DNA of 64,000 nucleotides from Verrucomicrobium sp. (GCA_028283855.1 JAPWJX010000003.1:620001-684000); one strand, 5' to 3'. Positions 40,677 to 48,820 are shown, counted from the first letter of the stretch. Translations and numbers: made by a program. The notes: generated from the sequence alone by a model not told the origin.

Positions 40677-40694
40677 GAAGAGAGAAGCGGTCGC

Positions 40695-40904
40695 CTACTT
40701 GGCGGCCTTCTTCTTGAGGATCGGGAGGCCGGTGCGGCTGTTCTCGCTGACCTCGTAGCCTTCGGGGAGGGCGTCCAGGGCGCCTTCCTTCGCTTCGCCG
40801 CCGAAGTAGTAGAGCTTCACTTTGGTGCCGCCGCGCAGAGTCTGCTCGCGGCCGTGCAGGTAGAAGGTCTTTCCGTTCTTGTTGCTTTTGACGCTGAAGG
40901 CCAT
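40695..40904 (-). CDS. Small basic conserved protein of the ribosomal operon
   Basis: 69 residues starting MAFSVKSNKNGKTFYLHGRE, with KVKLYYFGGEAKEGALDALP and a Lys-rich C-terminus. It has strand-rich content and no cysteine. No named family is recognised. It is the last gene after rpsR and rpmB, 45 bases downstream of rpmB, and its size and basic charge suggest a ribosome or RNA partner (inference). Confidence 0.65.
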   Translation of the reverse strand: MAFSVKSNKNGKTFYLHGREQTLRGGTKVKLYYFGGEAKEGALDALPEGYEVSENSRTGLPILKKKAAK

Positions 40905-40949
40905 GTCGGATTCCTCGTTTAGGGTTGGTTGGTTTCGGGCGCGGCCTGC

Positions 40950-41213
40950 TTAGATCAGGCCCGCCTTCTTCAAGGTCTGGTAGCCGCCGTTCTTCGTCAA
41001 GGTCTTCAGGGCGCGGGCCGTCAGTTTGACGGAGACCGTGCGGCCGAGTTCCGGGACGAAGACGCGCTTGGTCTTCAGGTTGGGCATGAAGACGCGGGCG
41101 GTGTTGGCGGTGACGTGGGTACCGATACCCCCTTTTTTCTTCGCCTTACCGCTGCGGATGATGCGGTGGCCCTTGGTGGGGCCGACATTGGTGATGGAGC
41201 AACGACGGGACAT
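40950..41213 (-). CDS. rpmB: 50S ribosomal protein L28
   Basis: 87 residues. MSRRCSITNVGPTKGHRI, KTKRVFVPELGRTVSVKLTA and ALKTLTKNGG are diagnostic of bacterial L28, which binds 23S rRNA. The zinc cysteines of some L28 proteins are absent apart from Cys5. It lies 23 bases after rpsR. Confidence 0.93.
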   Translation of the reverse strand: MSRRCSITNVGPTKGHRIIRSGKAKKKGGIGTHVTANTARVFMPNLKTKRVFVPELGRTVSVKLTARALKTLTKNGGYQTLKKAGLI

Positions 41214-41236
41214 GATGTGTATTCCTGGTTAAGCCC

Positions 41237-41482
41237 TTATTTGACCAAGAGCACGTTGCGGGCGCGCTTGATCTCCTGGGTCAGCTTGCGGTGGAGCTTC
41301 GCCGGCATGCCGGTGACGCGGCGGGGCAGGATGCGGCCGCTCTCCGTGATGAACTTCTTGAGGGTCTCGGTGTTCTTGAAGTCGAGGGCCTCTTTGTTGA
41401 TGTTGATCCGCTTCTTGTGGACTTTCTTGGGCGGACGGCGGCGGCGCTTGCCGTCTTTGCCGGTGTCTTTGGTCTGGCTCAT
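41237..41482 (-). CDS. rpsR: 30S ribosomal protein S18
   Basis: 81 residues. [20 protein letters not shown] and [20 protein letters not shown] are the S18 signatures. It has a basic N-terminal tail ([14 protein letters not shown]). It contains no zinc cysteines. It lies 18 bases after the DksA-like gene. Confidence 0.93.
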   Translation of the reverse strand: MSQTKDTGKDGKRRRRPPKKVHKKRININKEALDFKNTETLKKFITESGRILPRRVTGMPAKLHRKLTQEIKRARNVLLVK

Positions 41483-41500
41483 TGCGTTCTCTCTTTTGGT

Positions 41501-42235
41501 TTAATCCTTTTCCTTACGGCGGTCGTCTTCCTCGGAGGAGTCATCCTCTTCGTCGACCAGCGTCTCGGCCGAATCCATGAACTGCGGGATGGTGTCCCAG
41601 CGGCGGCGGCCTTTGTTCTCGCGCTCGAGCTGGGCCTGGCATTCAACGGTGAAGCGGGCGTGGGGAATCGCCTCCAGGCGGACCTTGGGGATGGCCTTGT
41701 TCGACATCTCGCAGACGCCGTAGGTGCGTCCTTCGATGCGCTTGAGGGCCTCCTCGATCTCGTAGAGGGCGTCCTGCTCCTGGGAAAGGAGGCTCAGGGC
41801 GAAATCTTTGTCGTAGGCGTCGCTGCCCGCGTCGGCCTGGTGCATGCCGAAGGCGGAGGCTTCGCTCCCCTCGGCGCGGACGCGGAGGGTGTCCTGGGCA
41901 ACGCCCTGCATCTGGTTGAGCAGGTGGTCGCGCAGTTCCAGGAGGCGCTGTTTCTGGCGCTCCAGGAAATCGTTGTTGTAGGGCTGCTTGATCGGCACGG
42001 GCGCGCGCTCGGCCACGGCGGGGGCGGCCTTCGCGGGCGCCTTGGCCTTGGGGGCCGGCTTGGCGGCGGGGGCTTTGGCGGCTTGAACCTTGACGACCGC
42101 GGCCTTGGCCGGCTTCGCCTTGGCGGGAGCGGCCTTCTTCGGCGCGGGCTTGGCCTTGGGAGCGGCCGCCTTCGCCTTCACGGGCTTGGGGGAAGCCTTC
42201 TTGATCGGTGCTTTTTTACGGTCCGCTTTCGCCAT
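41501..42235 (-). CDS. DksA/TraR-family regulator with long Lys/Ala/Pro-rich N-terminus
   Basis: 244 residues. The first 75 are low-complexity PKAKAAAPKAK-like repeats as in histone H1 tails. Residues about 90-215 form the DksA coiled coil (LLELRDHLLNQM, ALYEIEEALKRIE) and the zinc-finger region (YGVCEMSNKAIPKVRLEAIP, then RFTVECQAQ). Only one cysteine of each CxxC pair remains, so zinc binding by the classical site is doubtful. The C-terminus is acidic. DksA proteins bind the RNA polymerase secondary channel and alter rRNA and ribosomal promoters, in line with its place ahead of rpsR. Confidence 0.8.
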   Translation of the reverse strand: MAKADRKKAPIKKASPKPVKAKAAAPKAKPAPKKAAPAKAKPAKAAVVKVQAAKAPAAKPAPKAKAPAKAAPAVAERAPVPIKQPYNNDFLERQKQRLLELRDHLLNQMQGVAQDTLRVRAEGSEASAFGMHQADAGSDAYDKDFALSLLSQEQDALYEIEEALKRIEGRTYGVCEMSNKAIPKVRLEAIPHARFTVECQAQLERENKGRRRWDTIPQFMDSAETLVDEEDDSSEEDDRRKEKD

Positions 42236-42339
42236 AGGGGGGTCGTTTCTAGTGGAGGGGGCCTCCCTTGCCAAGAAAAAAAGGAGGGGAAATCGGTTGC
42301 GGGAGAAGACCTTTCCCGGATAGATTCGGGAAGCCCGCC

Positions 42340-42832
42340 ATGAACCCCGGACTCCGCCGCCCTCCCGCCGCCGGGGAAATACCTCACCTTCACCCTGGGC
42401 CGGGACGCTTACGGCATCCCCGTGGGGAAGGTCCGGGAGATTCTCCGCATGCCGGAGGAGGTAACCCCCGTTCCCCAGACTCCCCCCTACGTCCGGGGGG
42501 TTATCAACCTGCGGGGGAAGATCATTCCCGTTGTCGACCTCCGGGTCCGCTTCGGCCTGGGGCCTCTGGAAAATCGGGGGCGGGTTTGTGCGGTTGTGGT
42601 GCAAGTCGTTCATGGAGAGGGGGAGGAGGCTTTGATGGGGCTCATTGTCGATGCCGTGGAGGAGGTTCTCCCCTTCGGCCCGGCCGATTTGGGTGCGGTT
42701 CCCCAGTTCGGCACTCCCTTGCAGGCCGATTATCTTCTGGGGATGGCCCAGGCCAAGGGCCGGGTGATGACTCTCCTGAATATCGACCGGATCGGCACCG
42801 CCGACGCTTTGGCCGTCTTGGCCGTTTCCTGA
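42340..42832 (+). CDS. CheW-domain protein, frame interrupted near the start
   Basis: From 42374 the sequence reads KYLTFTLGRDAYGIPVGKV, then PYVRGVINLRGKIIPVVDLR and the rest of a CheW domain to 42832. No start codon exists in this frame upstream of a TGA at 42341. The ATG at 42340 after a CGGGAAG ribosome site is in the frame one base earlier; one extra G in the GGGG at 42373-42376 would join MNPGLRRPPAAG directly to KYLTF. The expected length is about 163 residues. CheW links chemoreceptors to CheA. No other chemotaxis genes lie nearby, so it could serve a pilus or other signalling array. Confidence 0.75.
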
Positions 42833-42881
42833 ACTTTTTTGTAACCGGGGCTCTTTCGGGGCGTCCGGCCTAGGGAACCCC

Positions 42882-43577
42882 ATGCATACCCTGGTTTTAG
42901 AGAGGCCGTTTCCCGGATTGCGCCCCTTTTGGGAGGAGGTAGGCTTTGACCTGCCTGAGATGGCTGCCGTGAAAGAAACGACCCTGGAACCGGCCGATCC
43001 CGCCTTGGAGGCGTGGGTCCAGAGGGCCCAGGCCGGGGAGGAGGCCGCCCAGCAGTTTCTTGTCGAAAGTTACCAGCGCCGACTGGGCGGGTTCGTCTAC
43101 GGGCTGATCTCCCAGTCCGCCCCCGTTGACGACCTCTGCCAGGCTATCTTCGTGAAGATGGTCCTCTCCCTGCCGAAACTACGGGAGACGGCCCGCTTCG
43201 AGCCGTGGCTTTTCCGTCTGGCGCGCAATCACTGCCTTTCCTATCTGCGGCGGGAAAAATTCCGGCGCCTCTTTTTCCCCCTTTCCGAGACGCACCACGA
43301 GGTCGCCGCGCCGCCCGCCCCGGCGGCGGAGCCGCCGGAGGACCTGATCCGGCTCCGCGCCGCCCTGGCGGCGATGCCGGAGAAGGAGCGGGCGCTCCTC
43401 CTTTTGGCGCAGGACCGGGACGGCGACTACCGCCAGGCGGCGGAGACGCTGGGATTGACCGTCGGCGCGTTCAAGACGCGGGTCCACCGCGCGCGCCGGG
43501 CGTTGAAAGAACGGATGGAACGGATGAGAAAACAGGAGGAAGCCGATGAAGACCGGAGACGAAACAGTTTGGCATGA
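42882..43577 (+). CDS. ECF-type RNA polymerase sigma factor
   Basis: 231 residues (an internal ATG at 42960 is an alternative start and closer to the usual length). Region 2: LGGFVYGLISQSAPVDDLCQ, AIFVKMVLSLPKL and PWLFRLARNHCLSYLRR. Region 4: LAAMPEKERALLLLAQ and YRQAAETLGLTVGAFKTRVH. Its end overlaps by 32 bases a small one-helix membrane protein, then a periplasmic helical protein, a layout like metal-sensing cnrYXH systems. Confidence 0.85.
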   Translation: MHTLVLERPFPGLRPFWEEVGFDLPEMAAVKETTLEPADPALEAWVQRAQAGEEAAQQFLVESYQRRLGGFVYGLISQSAPVDDLCQAIFVKMVLSLPKLRETARFEPWLFRLARNHCLSYLRREKFRRLFFPLSETHHEVAAPPAPAAEPPEDLIRLRAALAAMPEKERALLLLAQDRDGDYRQAAETLGLTVGAFKTRVHRARRALKERMERMRKQEEADEDRRRNSLA

Positions 43578-43827
43578 TCTAGAGGCCCTGAAAGCGGCGG
43601 GAGCCGCCGGATTGAGGCCGAATCTGGCCGCCCGCGTCCTGGCGGAGGCGGCGCGCGTCCGCGCGGACCGGGAGGCCTGGCAGATGCCGCGCACGATGCT
43701 GGCCGCCGGGTTGGTCTGCGCCTTGGCGGCGGGCACCCTTTTGGCCGGCGTCGACCGGCTGGCCGGAGAGCGGCAGGCGGCCTGGGCCCAAGTTGCGGCC
43801 TGGACGCAGAGCTACGAAGTCGATTAA
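43546..43827 (+). CDS. Small single-pass membrane protein, candidate anti-sigma factor
   Basis: 93 residues. A cytosolic helical head (VWHDLEALKAAGAAGLRPNL, AARVLAEAARVRADREAWQM) is followed by one membrane helix (MLAAGLVCALAAGTLLAGV) and a short periplasmic tail. No zinc-finger motif is visible. Its start is inside the sigma gene, so the two are translationally coupled, which supports an anti-sigma role (inference). Confidence 0.65.
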   Translation: MKTGDETVWHDLEALKAAGAAGLRPNLAARVLAEAARVRADREAWQMPRTMLAAGLVCALAAGTLLAGVDRLAGERQAAWAQVAAWTQSYEVD

Positions 43828-43836
43828 GAGATAGGG

Positions 43837-44505
43837 GTGAGCATTGTGACGAAGCAGCGGGTCCTGGCCGTCCTGATGGCGCTGGCGCTTTTCGGCGGCG
43901 GCCTTTTCCTGGGCTACCGCCTGGCCTGGGATTGCCCGCTGCCGCCTCCGCCCCCTTTCGGCGCCTTCGGCCCGGGGCCCGGCCCCGGCGGCCCGGGGCA
44001 TCCCCCCGGCCCGCGTCCCCGCCCCACCCCGCAGCAGGCGGCCCAGCTGGAAAGGGCGGTCGCCGCCCTCCAGCCGCAGCTGGAGGCTTTCCAAAAGGGC
44101 TTCGACGTCCTGGAAAACGATTTCCACGCTTCTTTCGAGGCGCTCCTTACCCCGGAACAAAAGGCCCGCGCCTTCCGCCGCCCGGAGGAGGCGATCGACT
44201 GGGTGGGCGAGTTCAATCAGATGGCGGCCGAGCGTTCCGGCCAGCCGCCCGCGCCGCCGTCGCCCGCCCGGGATCCCCGCCGCCTCCTGATGCGGGTCAT
44301 GCGGATCGTCATGTATACGCCCACGCTCCATATCTTCACCGAGCGGCTCGCCCTTACCCCCGATCAGCAAGCGGAGCTGGGCCGCCTTCTGGAAAAGCGG
44401 CGGCAGGCCTTCCTGGAGCTGATCCAGGCCCACCCGCTTCCCTATGACGGCCTCTACCGGGCGGTGCGGGAAGCGGGGCTTTTTCCTCCTGCCGCAGGCC
44501 GTTGA
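43837..44505 (+). CDS. Membrane-anchored periplasmic protein of the Spy/CnrX/ZraP-like type
   Basis: 222 residues from GTG 43837. One N-terminal membrane anchor (VLAVLMALALFGGGLFLGYR), then a Pro/Gly linker (about 33-65) and a helical domain. LTPEQKARAF and LTPDQQAELGRLLEKRRQAF are the LTPxQ-type helices of periplasmic Spy/CpxP/CnrX proteins. It may sense metal or envelope stress for the sigma factor two genes upstream. The histidine-rich metal site of ZraP is not present. Confidence 0.65.
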   Translation: MSIVTKQRVLAVLMALALFGGGLFLGYRLAWDCPLPPPPPFGAFGPGPGPGGPGHPPGPRPRPTPQQAAQLERAVAALQPQLEAFQKGFDVLENDFHASFEALLTPEQKARAFRRPEEAIDWVGEFNQMAAERSGQPPAPPSPARDPRRLLMRVMRIVMYTPTLHIFTERLALTPDQQAELGRLLEKRRQAFLELIQAHPLPYDGLYRAVREAGLFPPAAGR

Positions 44506-44613
44506 GGACCAGCTTTTTACGGAGAATCCGGGGGAAAGGGGTGGGGCAGAGTTTGACTGTTGATTATCAGCGGTTTAAGATTCGCCCATCGGCCAATAGC
44601 CGAATTATCTATT

Positions 44614-45267
44614 ATGAAGAGGATGAAGCTGAAGCTCGAGTCTTCGAAGCCGATGCCGCTTCCGAGGCAGGAAAAAGATCTGAAAGATCCCGTGGCCGCC
44701 GCGCCGCTGGTCATGCCGCCGCCCCTGCCGGTCCAGGAAAAAACCGACCTGCGCCGGGAACAGGAAATGGCCCAAGTGCTGGAAGCCGAGGCGCTGCGCG
44801 ACCTGCGCGCCTTCGTTGCCGCCTATCCTCACATGGCGGACGACCCGGAGGTCCGCGCCCTGCAGGCCGCCATCGAGGGCGAGCGGAAAAACCGGGCCAC
44901 TCCCGGCTACCACACTCTCCAAAACCGTTTGCGTGAGCAGCGGGCCCGCGTCCTGGAGCTGCGCCAGAAGCTGAGCGAGGTCGAGAAAGACCGCGCCGCC
45001 GAGGCGGCCGAGGCCAAGGGCCATTCCGCCGCCCCCCTCGCGCCGGGCAAGCTGCCCACGGCCGCCTTCCATCCCACCTCCGAGCACGCGGAGGAATACG
45101 CCGTCCTGGCCCAGCTGGCCCACCGCGCGACGAAGCGCCGGAATGTCCGCGCCGACGGCAAGGGCCAAGTCCAATCGACCGACCCGCAGGACGACGACGT
45201 CGACGACACGGGCGATTCGATGACCGACCCTCACGGGGCGACGCAGGCCGCGACGAGCTTCCATTGA
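44614..45267 (+). CDS. Uncharacterised helical protein
   Basis: 217 residues from ATG 44614 (MKRMKLKLESSKPMPLPRQE). Soluble, with a central coiled coil (ATPGYHTLQNRLREQRARVL to EVEKDRAAEAAEA) and a disordered acidic C-terminus (DPQDDDVDDTGDSMTDP). No signal peptide and no known domain. An earlier ATG at 44560 is in the same frame but would need a start inside the promoter-like AT-rich stretch. It precedes the Exb/lipid-transport operon by 46 bases. Confidence 0.55.
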   Translation: MKRMKLKLESSKPMPLPRQEKDLKDPVAAAPLVMPPPLPVQEKTDLRREQEMAQVLEAEALRDLRAFVAAYPHMADDPEVRALQAAIEGERKNRATPGYHTLQNRLREQRARVLELRQKLSEVEKDRAAEAAEAKGHSAAPLAPGKLPTAAFHPTSEHAEEYAVLAQLAHRATKRRNVRADGKGQVQSTDPQDDDVDDTGDSMTDPHGATQAATSFH

Positions 45268-45313
45268 TCCGGGGCTTGCCGCTCCCGGGCGGGGCGGTAG
45301 TTTGAACCCCCAA

Positions 45314-46162
45314 ATGAAGGGGGTGCCGCTGCTGTCTTTGTCGTGCTGGCTGGCCGGGGGCCTTCTCCTTCTATTCCCCGTCTTCTTGCGCGCCGACGAG
45401 GTGTGGCTGAAGGACGGGCGCCATTTGGAGGGAGTCCTTTCCGCTGCGGGTGACGCGCTGACCCTTTCCCTAAGCCTCCCCGGCCCGGAAGGCCGGGCGG
45501 AGCTTTCCTGCGCCCCGGCGGAGATCGCCCGGATCGCCCTGGCCCGCACCCCGGCCGAGGAGCGGCTTCTGCGGGAAGACGGTTCCGCGCCCGCTTGGCG
45601 CGCCTGGTGGGAAAAGCGCCGCGCGTTTCTGGGGCTTTCCGGTTCCGATGCGGCGGAGGCGGGCCTCGGCCTGGCCGGGGCTTTGTTGCGGGAGGGGGAT
45701 TCCGCCGCCGCGGCGGAAATCGCAGCGCAGGTGCAGGCCGGGGCCTTTGCCCCCGCCTGCCGGGAGCGGGCGGAAGCCGTGGCGCTGGAGGCGATGCCTC
45801 CGGCGGAGGCCCGCTCCGCCGAGGCCGCCCGCGCCTTCCTGGCCCGCCCGCCCGCCGATCCCGCCGCGCGGGCGGACGGGTGGCTTGCCCTGGGCCGGTG
45901 CGCCGCCGCGCGCTGGCGCGCCCTCCCTCCCGGTCCCGAGCGCGCCGCGCTCTATCAGGAGGCCGCCGACGCTCTCCTGCGCCCCTCCGTTTTTCTTCCC
46001 CGGGACCGGGCCCGTGCGGCCCGGGGGCTGCTGGAGGCCGCCCGCCTCGCCTCCGCCGCCGGAGACGGCGCGGCGGCCCGGCGCTATGCGGAGGACCTCC
46101 TGCGCGCCTTTCCCGATCCGGCCTCCCTGCCCGCCGCGCGGACGCTGCGCGCCTCCCTTTGA
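45314..46162 (+). CDS. Secreted repeat protein heading the Exb/YdbH operon
   Basis: 282 residues from ATG 45314 (a TTG at 45302 is an alternative). Signal peptide (PLLSLSCWLAGGLLLLFPVF, cut near LRADE), then a small beta domain (about 30-75: EVWLKDGRHLEGVLSAAGDA, an SH3-like/LSm-like pattern seen in envelope proteins) and TPR-like helices (about 95-282: AEAGLGLAGALLREGDSAAA). Five bases separate it from the ExbB gene. It is probably a periplasmic accessory of the motor. Confidence 0.65.
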   Translation: MKGVPLLSLSCWLAGGLLLLFPVFLRADEVWLKDGRHLEGVLSAAGDALTLSLSLPGPEGRAELSCAPAEIARIALARTPAEERLLREDGSAPAWRAWWEKRRAFLGLSGSDAAEAGLGLAGALLREGDSAAAAEIAAQVQAGAFAPACRERAEAVALEAMPPAEARSAEAARAFLARPPADPAARADGWLALGRCAAARWRALPPGPERAALYQEAADALLRPSVFLPRDRARAARGLLEAARLASAAGDGAAARRYAEDLLRAFPDPASLPAARTLRASL

Positions 46163-46167
46163 CTTTT

Positions 46168-46938
46168 ATGATCCGCTCCGCCCTCCTGCTGTTCCTCCTC
46201 CTTCTCCCGCCTGCCCTTGCGGAAACGCCCCCGCCGCTGCCGCCCTTGGCGGCCCCGGCGGAGGCGGCTCCGGCGCCCGCCCTGCCCGCCGTCCCGGCCC
46301 CGGCGAAGGACCGGACGCTCCTTGACCTCTACCGGACGGGCGGCTTCGTCATGCATCCGCTGGCGGCGGCCTCGGTGGCGATGGTCGCCATCGCCCTCTA
46401 CCTCCAGCTTTCCCTTTCCCGCCGGGCGCTCCTGCCGCCGGAGGAGGAGGCCGCCTTCCACGCCTACCTCAGCCAGGGACAGTGGGCGGAGGCCTGGCGG
46501 CGCGCGCGGGAAGGGACTTCCCTCCTTTCCAAGAGCCTGGCCGCCGGGCTCTCCCGCATCGCCGCCGGCAGGCCCGCCATGGAGGCGGCGGCTGCCGACG
46601 TCGTCTATTACGAGGAGGGAAAGCTCCTCACCTGGGTCCATTACCTGAACGTCATCGCCACGCTCGCGCCGATGCTCGGCCTGCTCGGCACGGTCACGGG
46701 CATGATCGCCAGCTTCGAGCAGCTTAAAAGCGGCCGCTCCGCCCCGGCCGACCTGGCGGGCGGCATCGGCGAGGCGATGGTGGCCACCGCCACCGGCCTC
46801 CTCCTGGCCATCCCGGCCATGTTCCTTTTCTTCCACTACCGCAACCGCCTTTCCACCCAGGCGGCGGAGGCGGGCCGCCGCATCGGCCGCCTCTATGACG
46901 CCCTGGAGGCGTCGTCTCCCGGGACGCCGCACGCATGA
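46168..46938 (+). CDS. exbB: ExbB/TolQ-family proton channel with periplasmic N-terminal extension
   Basis: 256 residues. A cleavable-looking signal (MIRSALLLFLLLLPPALA) and a Pro/Ala-rich segment (about 19-48) precede the ExbB core: helix 1 AAASVAMVAIALYLQLSLS, helix 2 VIATLAPMLGLLGTVTGMIA, helix 3 VATATGLLLAIPAMFLFFHY. Signal-bearing ExbB proteins occur in other bacteria with multi-gene Exb sets. It is coupled to ExbD by a 4-base overlap. Confidence 0.9.
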   Translation: MIRSALLLFLLLLPPALAETPPPLPPLAAPAEAAPAPALPAVPAPAKDRTLLDLYRTGGFVMHPLAAASVAMVAIALYLQLSLSRRALLPPEEEAAFHAYLSQGQWAEAWRRAREGTSLLSKSLAAGLSRIAAGRPAMEAAAADVVYYEEGKLLTWVHYLNVIATLAPMLGLLGTVTGMIASFEQLKSGRSAPADLAGGIGEAMVATATGLLLAIPAMFLFFHYRNRLSTQAAEAGRRIGRLYDALEASSPGTPHA

Positions 46939-47357
46939 GGATCCGCCGCCGGGAAACGGAGCCGGTGGGGCTGCAGATCGCGCCGATGTGCGACGTGATC
47001 TTCCTCGTCCTCACCTTCTTCCTTCTCACCGCCCATCTCGCGGGCCGGGAGCGGTCCCTGCCCGTGCGCCTGCCGGAGGCCGCCGCGGCGTCCGCCCCGC
47101 AGGACGGGGAGGGAGGGCGGCTCGTCGCCAACCTGGACGGCGCGGGCCGCCTCTATCTGGGGCGGCGGGAGATCGATCCCGCCGCGTTCCGCCAGGCCCT
47201 GCGGGAGCGGCCCGCCCCGCTGCGCGTCCTCCTGCGGGCGGACGCGGCCACGCCGGCGCGGCGCATCCGGGAGATCGTCTCCTGGAGCGCGGAGGCGGGC
47301 GCGGCGGAGGTGATCCTGGGCACGGCGCAGGAGCCGGACCGAAAGGCGGAGCGGTGA
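46935..47357 (+). CDS. exbD: ExbD/TolR-family protein (first copy)
   Basis: 140 residues. One membrane helix with the conserved proton-relay aspartate (APMCDVIFLVLTFFLLTAHL) and a periplasmic domain (GRLYLGRREIDPAAFRQALR, LRVLLRADAATPARRIREIV). It differs strongly from the copy directly downstream, suggesting a mixed ExbD dimer. ATGA/GTGA overlaps on both sides. Confidence 0.88.
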   Translation: MRIRRRETEPVGLQIAPMCDVIFLVLTFFLLTAHLAGRERSLPVRLPEAAAASAPQDGEGGRLVANLDGAGRLYLGRREIDPAAFRQALRERPAPLRVLLRADAATPARRIREIVSWSAEAGAAEVILGTAQEPDRKAER

Positions 47358-47794
47358 GGATCGCGCGCCGCTCCCTGCCCGCGCCGGAACTGCAGATCGC
47401 CGCGTTCGTCGACGTTCTTTTCCTGCTCCTGGTCTTCTTCATGGTGCAGCCGCTTTCCCGCCCGGAAGGGGAGCTGGCCCTGGAGCTGCCCGGCACGGCG
47501 GCGCAGGAGGCGCCGGTGCCCCTGCCCGACGCGCAGCGGATCGTCCTCCGCGCGGGGGGCGAGGTGCTGCTCAACGAGCTGCCCGTCGGTGCCCCGTCCG
47601 ACCGGGAGCTGCCGCGCCTTGCCGCCATCCTGGCCCGCTTCCGCGCGGCCTGCGCCGCCGACGGGATTCCCGCGCGCGTCATCCTGGTCCCGGACGATGC
47701 GGCGGTCCACCAGCGGATCGCCGACGTCCTGGCCGCCTGCGCCCGGGCGGGCGTCTCCGGCGTCACCCTGGCCGGTCCCGATGGCGCGCCTTAG
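47354..47794 (+). CDS. exbD: ExbD/TolR-family protein (second copy)
   Basis: 146 residues from GTG 47354. The membrane helix AAFVDVLFLLLVFFMVQPLS keeps the aspartate; the periplasmic part (IVLRAGGEVLLNELPVG, then ARVILVPDDAAVHQRIADVL) is longer than in copy one. It overlaps the first copy by 4 bases and the vWA protein by 14. Confidence 0.88.
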   Translation: MRIARRSLPAPELQIAAFVDVLFLLLVFFMVQPLSRPEGELALELPGTAAQEAPVPLPDAQRIVLRAGGEVLLNELPVGAPSDRELPRLAAILARFRAACAADGIPARVILVPDDAAVHQRIADVLAACARAGVSGVTLAGPDGAP

Positions 47795-48806
47795 TTTCCA
47801 GGAATTTTTCCGGCGGCACCGGACCCTCTCCCGGGTCCTGCTGGCCAGCCTCCTGTTCCACGCCGTGCTGGCTGCGGGGGCGGCCTGCTGGGTCGTTTCC
47901 CGCGCCTGGCACCGGCCGCCCGCTGCCGTGGCGCTGCGCGCGGCCGTGCCCCCGCCGGGGCTGCCGCCGGAGGAGCCGGGCGGGCGTCCGGGCGGCCCGG
48001 CCTCCTCTTCCGCCCTTCCGCCCGCGCCCGCCGTGACGGAGATCCCGCCGTCCGCCGCGCCGCTGCCGGCGTGGACGGCGGCGGAGCCCGCTCCGCCCGG
48101 CTCGCTCCCCGGTGGCCGGGGCGGCGGCGTTTCCGGCGGCGGGGCGGGAACGGGCGTGGGGAGCGGCTCCGGGGCGGGCTTTTCCCTCTTCGGCGCGGAG
48201 GCGGGCGCGGGCGGGCGGATCGTTGTGGCGGTCGACCTTTCCAGCTCGATGTTCATGCGGGACGCGGACGCGGCGGCCCGCCTCATGGCGGGGACGGCCC
48301 GCGCGGTGGAGGGCCTCGGCCCGCAGGCCCGCTTCGGCCTTTTGGCCTTCAAGGACGGGGTGCTGGCGTGGAAGCCGGATCTGGCGGACGCCACGCCGGA
48401 AAACCGCCGGGACGCGCGGGCGTGGCTGGAGAGGCAGGCGGCCCGGGGCCGGAATTTCTCCGTCCGCTCGGGCGAGGGGACGCGCCGCGTGGAGGGGGAC
48501 GGCACCCGGGGCGACGTGATGCTCCGGCAGGCCTGGGCGCTGGGGCCGGAGCGGATCGTGGTGGTCACGGACGGCCAGTGGGACATCCAGCTTCCCTCCG
48601 GGGAGGCGCATCTGGTCCTCCTGGACGCCGCCGCGCTGGCCCGGCTGGCCGGGGAGCTGGGGCCGGGTCCCCGGGTCGACGTCTTCTTTTTCCGCACCTC
48701 CCGGACCCGGCCCGGGGAGGAGGCCGCCATGCGCCGCCTGGCGGCGGACACCGGCGGCAATCTGGTTTTCCTGGAAGGCGCGACCTTGACGCGCGGCGAA
48801 CCTTGA
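47781..48806 (+). CDS. von Willebrand factor A protein anchored like TonB
   Basis: 341 residues from ATG 47781. A cytosolic head (MARLSFQEFFRRHRTLSR), one membrane helix (VLLASLLFHAVLAAGAACWV) and a long Pro/Gly/Ala-rich periplasmic spacer (about 45-145) copy the N-terminal design of TonB. In place of the TonB C-terminal domain is a vWA domain (about 146-335) with the metal-site motif VAVDLSSSMFMR (DxSxS at 152-156) and VVVTDGQWD. It probably binds a partner protein through a metal ion under motor control. Confidence 0.8.
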   Translation: MARLSFQEFFRRHRTLSRVLLASLLFHAVLAAGAACWVVSRAWHRPPAAVALRAAVPPPGLPPEEPGGRPGGPASSSALPPAPAVTEIPPSAAPLPAWTAAEPAPPGSLPGGRGGGVSGGGAGTGVGSGSGAGFSLFGAEAGAGGRIVVAVDLSSSMFMRDADAAARLMAGTARAVEGLGPQARFGLLAFKDGVLAWKPDLADATPENRRDARAWLERQAARGRNFSVRSGEGTRRVEGDGTRGDVMLRQAWALGPERIVVVTDGQWDIQLPSGEAHLVLLDAAALARLAGELGPGPRVDVFFFRTSRTRPGEEAAMRRLAADTGGNLVFLEGATLTRGEP

Positions 48807-48820
48807 GGAAGGTACCAGGG

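Noticed and set aside
42422-42832. CheW-like protein starting at a GTG at 42422
   Set aside because: It would remove the first beta strands (KYLTFTLGRDAYGIP), which are clearly coded directly upstream in the same frame.
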